Source: Spirochaetales bacterium
GTDB lineage: Bacteria > Spirochaetota > Spirochaetia > Treponematales > Rectinemataceae
Reading direction: 5' to 3'
NCBI GenBank assembly: GCA_015657395.1
Contig: JADLKI010000001.1
Location: 266,776 to 275,662 of the forward strand
Length of the DNA: 8,887 nt
Each line of letters begins with the position of its first letter. Positions within the stretch are counted from its first letter, which is position 1. A model generated the notes under the pieces. The model was not told where the DNA came from. It saw only the letters and a list, made by a program, of their open reading frames with translations, and ran no database searches. This document shows positions 6,731 through 8,887 of the stretch, in pieces. The position numbers and the translations under genes were made by a program.

Positions 6731-6746
6731 GAGCGCATCCGCGCTC
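6731..6746 (-). terminator. Candidate hairpin terminator facing leftward
   Basis: Perfect 6-bp GC-rich stem GAGCGC/GCGCTC with a 4-nt loop. Read on the minus strand it is followed by TTAACTATTTTTT. No gene on that strand ends here, so it would stop antisense or tRNA read-through before the lipoprotein promoter. The T-run starts late and overlaps the A/T tracts of that promoter, so the call is tentative. Confidence 0.3.
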
Positions 6747-6754
6747 CGTCGCAT

Positions 6755-6764
6755 CGCCGCGGCG
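6755..6764. repeat. 10-bp perfect palindrome between divergent promoters
   Basis: CGCCGCGGCG, self-complementary, midway between the lipoprotein and CcdA-fusion promoters. It could be an operator, but GC-rich palindromes of this length also arise by chance. Confidence 0.25.
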
Positions 6765-6771
6765 GGGACTA

Positions 6772-6801
6772 TTGTTCTCCACACAAATCATATTGTATAT
6801 C
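6772..6801 (+). promoter_or_regulatory. Possible promoter of the CcdA fusion gene
   Basis: -35 TTGTTC (6772-6777, 3/6), 18-bp spacer, -10 TATATC (6796-6801, 4/6). It would give a leader of about 23 nt containing the GGAGG ribosome site. Weak match, acceptable position. Confidence 0.35.
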
Positions 6802-6820
6802 TTTGGGAATCGGAGACTGT

Positions 6821-6825
6821 GGAGG
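6821..6825 (+). promoter_or_regulatory. Ribosome binding site of the CcdA fusion gene
   Basis: GGAGG with 5-nt spacing to the GTG at 6831. This is better than the GGAG with 3-nt spacing before the alternative in-frame GTG at 6819, so 6831 is preferred as the start. Confidence 0.6.
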
Positions 6826-6830
6826 CCAGA

Positions 6831-8000
6831 GTGAGACCGGGTCGTGCCGTATCGGCAAAATTGTCTTTTCTCGCGATTTTTTCAATCCTGTCTCTGACAT
6901 CCCTGCCTTCACAGCCACAGGAGAACAGCTTCTTCCGCACCGAGATTAGGGGTATCTATTTTACGGAGACCGGGTGCAGCCACTGCGACGCTTTTCTCTA
7001 TGTCCAGAAAGCGAAACTGGAACAAACATACAATGTGAGCATCGTGCTTGAGACACACGACATTCTCTCCGCCGAGGGCTATGCCGCCTGCGTGGAAATG
7101 CTCAGACAGCATCGGCTGAAGTTTACCGTATTTCCGGTGCTGTTCATCGGATCGAACATCTATCGCGGGAGCAGCGCCGTGGAAGAGAACATGCCTCAGG
7201 AGATCGAATATTTTTTGGCGCACGGCTCCTACAGGCCTGCGCTGCTCCGGACAAACGAGCTTGCAGAGGGCTCCGACCAATCGGACAAGGCCTTCGGAGC
7301 GTCCATAATTCCGTCGATACTGGCCGGCCTTCTGGATGGCATCAACCCCTGCGCCTTCTCCACCATGCTCTTTTTTCTCTCGTTTATAGCGCTTCGACGC
7401 AAGGACCGGCGCTCGCTCGTCTGGGTGGGACTTGCATTCATCCTCGCCGTATTCGTGGCCTATTTTCTCATCGGATTGGGTTTTCTGGGGGCACTCAGGA
7501 GATTTCTTTCAGAGAAAAGATTTTCGCTCTATGTCGACATCTTCGTCTCCACCCTCGCCGCCATCTTTGCCGCCCTGAATGTGCGCGACGCGATCATCGC
7601 AGGCCGGGGCCGGAGCTCTGAATCGATCTTGCAGATGCCGCTCTTCATGAAGCGGATAAACCACAGCTTTATCCGGTATTTCAATCAGTTGCCGCTGTAC
7701 ATACTGGGGGCCGCGCTCTCGGGATTCCTGGTCTCGGTGATCGAGCTGGCCTGCACGGGGCAGATCTATCTGCCGACCATCGCCTACATGAACCAGAGCG
7801 TCCGCTCCTCCAGGAGCATACTGCTGCTTCTGATGTACAACATCGCCTTCATTGTTCCGCTCGGCCTTGTTTTTGTCCTCTATCTCTTTGGGCTGGGACA
7901 CGAGAAAATCAGGCAGTGGTATGGAGCGCACCTTGTGCTCGTGCGCATCTGTTCGGCGCTCTTTTTCGTGGCACTCGGTGTTCTTGTATGGATCACATGA
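6831..8000 (+). CDS. Secreted glutaredoxin-like domain fused to CcdA/DsbD-type transmembrane domain
   Basis: Predicted thiol-disulfide electron conduit of the inner membrane, 389 residues from the GTG at 6831. A hydrophobic signal or anchor occupies about 10-26. Next is a thioredoxin-fold domain (about 36-135) with a CSHC redox motif at 49-52 (TETGCSHCDAF) and the expected cis-Pro at 102 (TVFPVLFIG). A six-helix membrane domain follows (about 158-187, 196-218, 235-255, 289-308, 329-354, 368-387). It has the two paired cysteines of the family: Cys174 in LDGINPCAFS and Cys308 in ELACTGQIYLPTI. In CcdA/DsbD proteins these take electrons from cytosolic thioredoxin and hand them to a periplasmic carrier, here presumably the fused CSHC domain. 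Clients could be c-type cytochrome apoproteins or periplasmic disulfides; no such genes lie nearby. An alternative GTG at 6819 adds four residues. The stop codon directly touches the convergent tRNA gene, with no terminator between them. Confidence 0.9.
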   Translation: MRPGRAVSAKLSFLAIFSILSLTSLPSQPQENSFFRTEIRGIYFTETGCSHCDAFLYVQKAKLEQTYNVSIVLETHDILSAEGYAACVEMLRQHRLKFTVFPVLFIGSNIYRGSSAVEENMPQEIEYFLAHGSYRPALLRTNELAEGSDQSDKAFGASIIPSILAGLLDGINPCAFSTMLFFLSFIALRRKDRRSLVWVGLAFILAVFVAYFLIGLGFLGALRRFLSEKRFSLYVDIFVSTLAAIFAALNVRDAIIAGRGRSSESILQMPLFMKRINHSFIRYFNQLPLYILGAALSGFLVSVIELACTGQIYLPTIAYMNQSVRSSRSILLLLMYNIAFIVPLGLVFVLYLFGLGHEKIRQWYGAHLVLVRICSALFFVALGVLVWIT

Positions 8001-8074
8001 TGAGCGATGCGCGATTTGAACGCGCGACCTTCGGCTCCGGAGGCCGACGCTCTATCCAGCTGAGCTAATCGCCC
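8001..8074 (-). tRNA. tRNA-Arg (anticodon CCG)
   Basis: A full cloverleaf folds on the minus strand: acceptor GGGCGAT/ATCGCTC (one G-U pair at 2-71), D-arm GCTC-AGCTGGATA-GAGC, anticodon arm TCGGC-CTCCGGA-GCCGA with CCG at 34-36 (reads CGG, Arg), 5-nt variable region AGGTC, T-arm GCGCG-TTCAAAT-CGCGC, and discriminator A. The 3' CCA is not encoded (TCA follows), so CCA-adding enzyme is needed. The discriminator base is immediately adjacent to the stop codon of the convergent CcdA fusion gene. Transcription comes from a strong promoter about 40 nt upstream. Confidence 0.97.
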
Positions 8075-8083
8075 GTGCAGCGT

Positions 8084-8098
8084 GCATGTGAATCATGC
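8084..8098 (-). other. Small hairpin in the tRNA-Arg 5' leader
   Basis: Inverted repeat GCATG/CATGC with a 5-nt loop within the roughly 30-nt leader removed by RNase P. Short, so possibly incidental. Confidence 0.3.
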
Positions 8099-8111
8099 TG
8101 CCGACTGTCGA

Positions 8112-8140
8112 ATGATAAAGATTCAGGCGCCCTGCGTCAA
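8112..8140 (-). promoter_or_regulatory. Promoter of tRNA-Arg
   Basis: On the minus strand: -35 TTGACG (8140-8135, 5/6), 17-bp spacer, -10 TATCAT (8117-8112, 5/6). Expected start near 8105, giving a leader of about 30 nt before the tRNA. The best consensus match in the window, and good evidence that ordinary sigma70 rules apply in this genome. Confidence 0.8.
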
Positions 8141-8158
8141 GCAAGAGCACGCAGACAC

Positions 8159-8188
8159 TTGGCGAATAGCCATTTTTGCCATTACATT
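8159..8188 (+). promoter_or_regulatory. Candidate promoter of maf
   Basis: -35 TTGGCG (8159-8164, 4/6), 18-bp spacer, -10 TACATT (8183-8188, 4/6), then exactly 9 nt to the ATG at 8198. Divergent from the tRNA promoter, with 18 bp between the two -35 boxes. A closer TACAAT at 8192-8197 sits too near the ATG to serve this start. Confidence 0.45.
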
Positions 8189-8197
8189 CTTTACAAT

Positions 8198-8827
8198 ATG
8201 TACGGAGAACCAATTATACTTGCGAGCGAATCGCTGAGAAGGTCGGCCCTCCTCGAGTCGCTCCACATTCCTTTTCAGAAGATGGTCCCTTCCATCGACG
8301 AGTCGGTTTTCGACCACCTTGAGCCGGGTGAACGCGTAAGAGCGCTCGCAACGGCCAAGGCGCGCCGGGGCGCGGCGCTGTGGCTGGAAAAACAGGCGGG
8401 GGCGAGGCCCGCCGCCGACCCACGCTTTGTGCTCGGGGCCGATACACTGGTCGCCTTTCACGATGAAGGCGGCTGGCTCACCATAGGAAAGCCGGCCGAT
8501 GAGCGCGAGGCATTCGACATGCTCTCCATGGAGGCGGGAAAGCGGCAGTACGTGTTCAGCGGGCTCTGCCTTCTGGACATGGAGCGCGATCTGCCTCACC
8601 TTGCCCTCTCGGTATCGGAGGTTCGGTTCTCTCCCATGACCAGTGAGGATATCGAATGGTATCTCGGCTTTGGAGAGTGGCGGGGTGCGGCGGGTGCATA
8701 CCGCATTCAGGGGGTCGGCTCTTACTTCATCGAAGAGATAAAAGGCTCTTTCTCCGGCGTGATGGGCTTGCCAATCCGCGAATTATATGGCATTCTCCGT
8801 GAGTCGGGTTATTTGGCTTCACTGTAA
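8198..8827 (+). CDS. maf: Maf-family nucleoside triphosphate pyrophosphatase
   Basis: A 209-residue cytosolic enzyme of the Maf/ITPase-like fold that hydrolyses nucleoside triphosphates to the monophosphate and pyrophosphate. It is thought to clear modified nucleotides or influence division. Family blocks in order: ILASESLRRSALLESL at 7-22 (usual form LASxSPRRxELL), the metal and substrate loop GADTLV at 80-85 with Asp82, KPAD at 98-101, and the C-terminal signature AGAYRIQGVGSYFIEEIKGS at 165-184 followed by GLPI at 190-193. The signature resembles the YhdE (dTTP/UTP) branch more than YceF. The usual Pro of SPRR is Leu12 and the usual Glu of ELL is Ala17, unusual but not clearly inactivating. 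The start is the first ATG of the conserved block. It has no Shine-Dalgarno sequence, and a candidate -10 lies 9 nt upstream, so the mRNA may be leaderless. The frame is open back to 8075, but that part crosses the tRNA leader and promoter and has no start. Confidence 0.94.
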   Translation: MYGEPIILASESLRRSALLESLHIPFQKMVPSIDESVFDHLEPGERVRALATAKARRGAALWLEKQAGARPAADPRFVLGADTLVAFHDEGGWLTIGKPADEREAFDMLSMEAGKRQYVFSGLCLLDMERDLPHLALSVSEVRFSPMTSEDIEWYLGFGEWRGAAGAYRIQGVGSYFIEEIKGSFSGVMGLPIRELYGILRESGYLASL

Positions 8828-8850
8828 AGAGAAACAAATCATATCGACAA

Positions 8851-8870
8851 TCCGGCCCTTTAAAGCCGGA
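8851..8870 (+). terminator. Weak hairpin terminator after maf
   Basis: Stem TCCGGC/GCCGGA (8851-8856 and 8865-8870) with an 8-nt loop, 23 nt after the maf stop, followed by CATTTTCC. The T-run is only four long, so termination may be partial or Rho-assisted. Confidence 0.5.
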
Positions 8871-8887
8871 CATTTTCCGCCTGTCTT

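Noticed and set aside
6819..6830. GTG at 6819 as start of the CcdA fusion
   Set aside because: Its GGAG is only 3 nt away, whereas the GTG at 6831 has GGAGG at 5 nt. The difference is four residues and not decisive.
8075..8197. N-terminal extension of the maf frame
   Set aside because: No plausible start codon with a ribosome site; it crosses the tRNA leader and promoter, and the conserved Maf domain begins right after the ATG at 8198.
8123..8599. 158-codon minus-strand frame opposite maf
   Set aside because: Mirror frame of a conserved gene that also runs into the tRNA promoter region; no motifs.
1..8887. Mobile element, CRISPR array, toxin-antitoxin or defence system
   Set aside because: No transposase, integrase, direct-repeat array, terminal inverted repeats or defence-gene motifs were found. 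The tRNA has no integrase or duplicated 3' end nearby.

Overview
The window (about 57% G+C by eye) reads as chromosomal DNA from a Gram-negative, two-membrane bacterium. Three adjacent lipoproteins with loose lipoboxes (LASSC, LAASC, LLIGC) and LPP20/LpoB-like folds fit a spirochaete best, but this is inference from lipobox style and domain content; no taxonomic marker is present. I see no mobile elements, CRISPR arrays or signs of recent transfer, and codon usage looks uniform.

Layout. (1) 1-2959, minus strand: a two-gene ABC exporter operon. The first gene is complete and has the degenerate Walker B of a BmrC/YheI-type half. The second overlaps it by 8 nt, runs off the left edge, and carries the long TM1-TM2 extracytoplasmic insertion of BmrD/YheH-type partners. 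(2) 3037-3540, plus strand: RNase HI, divergent from the exporter across a 77-nt promoter region. (3) 6669-3521, minus strand: a three-gene lipoprotein operon (LpoB/DUF6175-like, then a small LPP20-like, then a long LPP20 protein with an LpoB-like tail). It ends tail-to-tail with rnhA and overlaps it by 20 nt. (4) 6831-8000, plus strand: a secreted glutaredoxin-like domain fused to a CcdA/DsbD-type membrane domain. (5) 8001-8074, minus strand: tRNA-Arg(CCG), abutting the preceding stop codon with no gap. (6) 8198-8827, plus strand: a Maf-family nucleotide pyrophosphatase followed by a weak terminator.

How the genes relate. The exporter halves should form one heterodimer. The three lipoproteins probably act together at the outer membrane or periplasm. 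The CcdA fusion should pass reducing electrons across the inner membrane. RNase HI and Maf are housekeeping functions.

The most interesting signal is regulatory. Three transcription-unit leaders (exporter, first lipoprotein, maf) have a sigma70-like -10 placed exactly 9 nt before the ATG, and rnhA has one 6 nt before it. None of the four has a usable Shine-Dalgarno sequence. Two of the internal operon genes and the CcdA fusion do have strong ones. This suggests systematic leaderless or near-leaderless mRNAs in this organism. The exporter and rnhA promoters also share a 16-bp palindrome formed by their two -35 hexamers.
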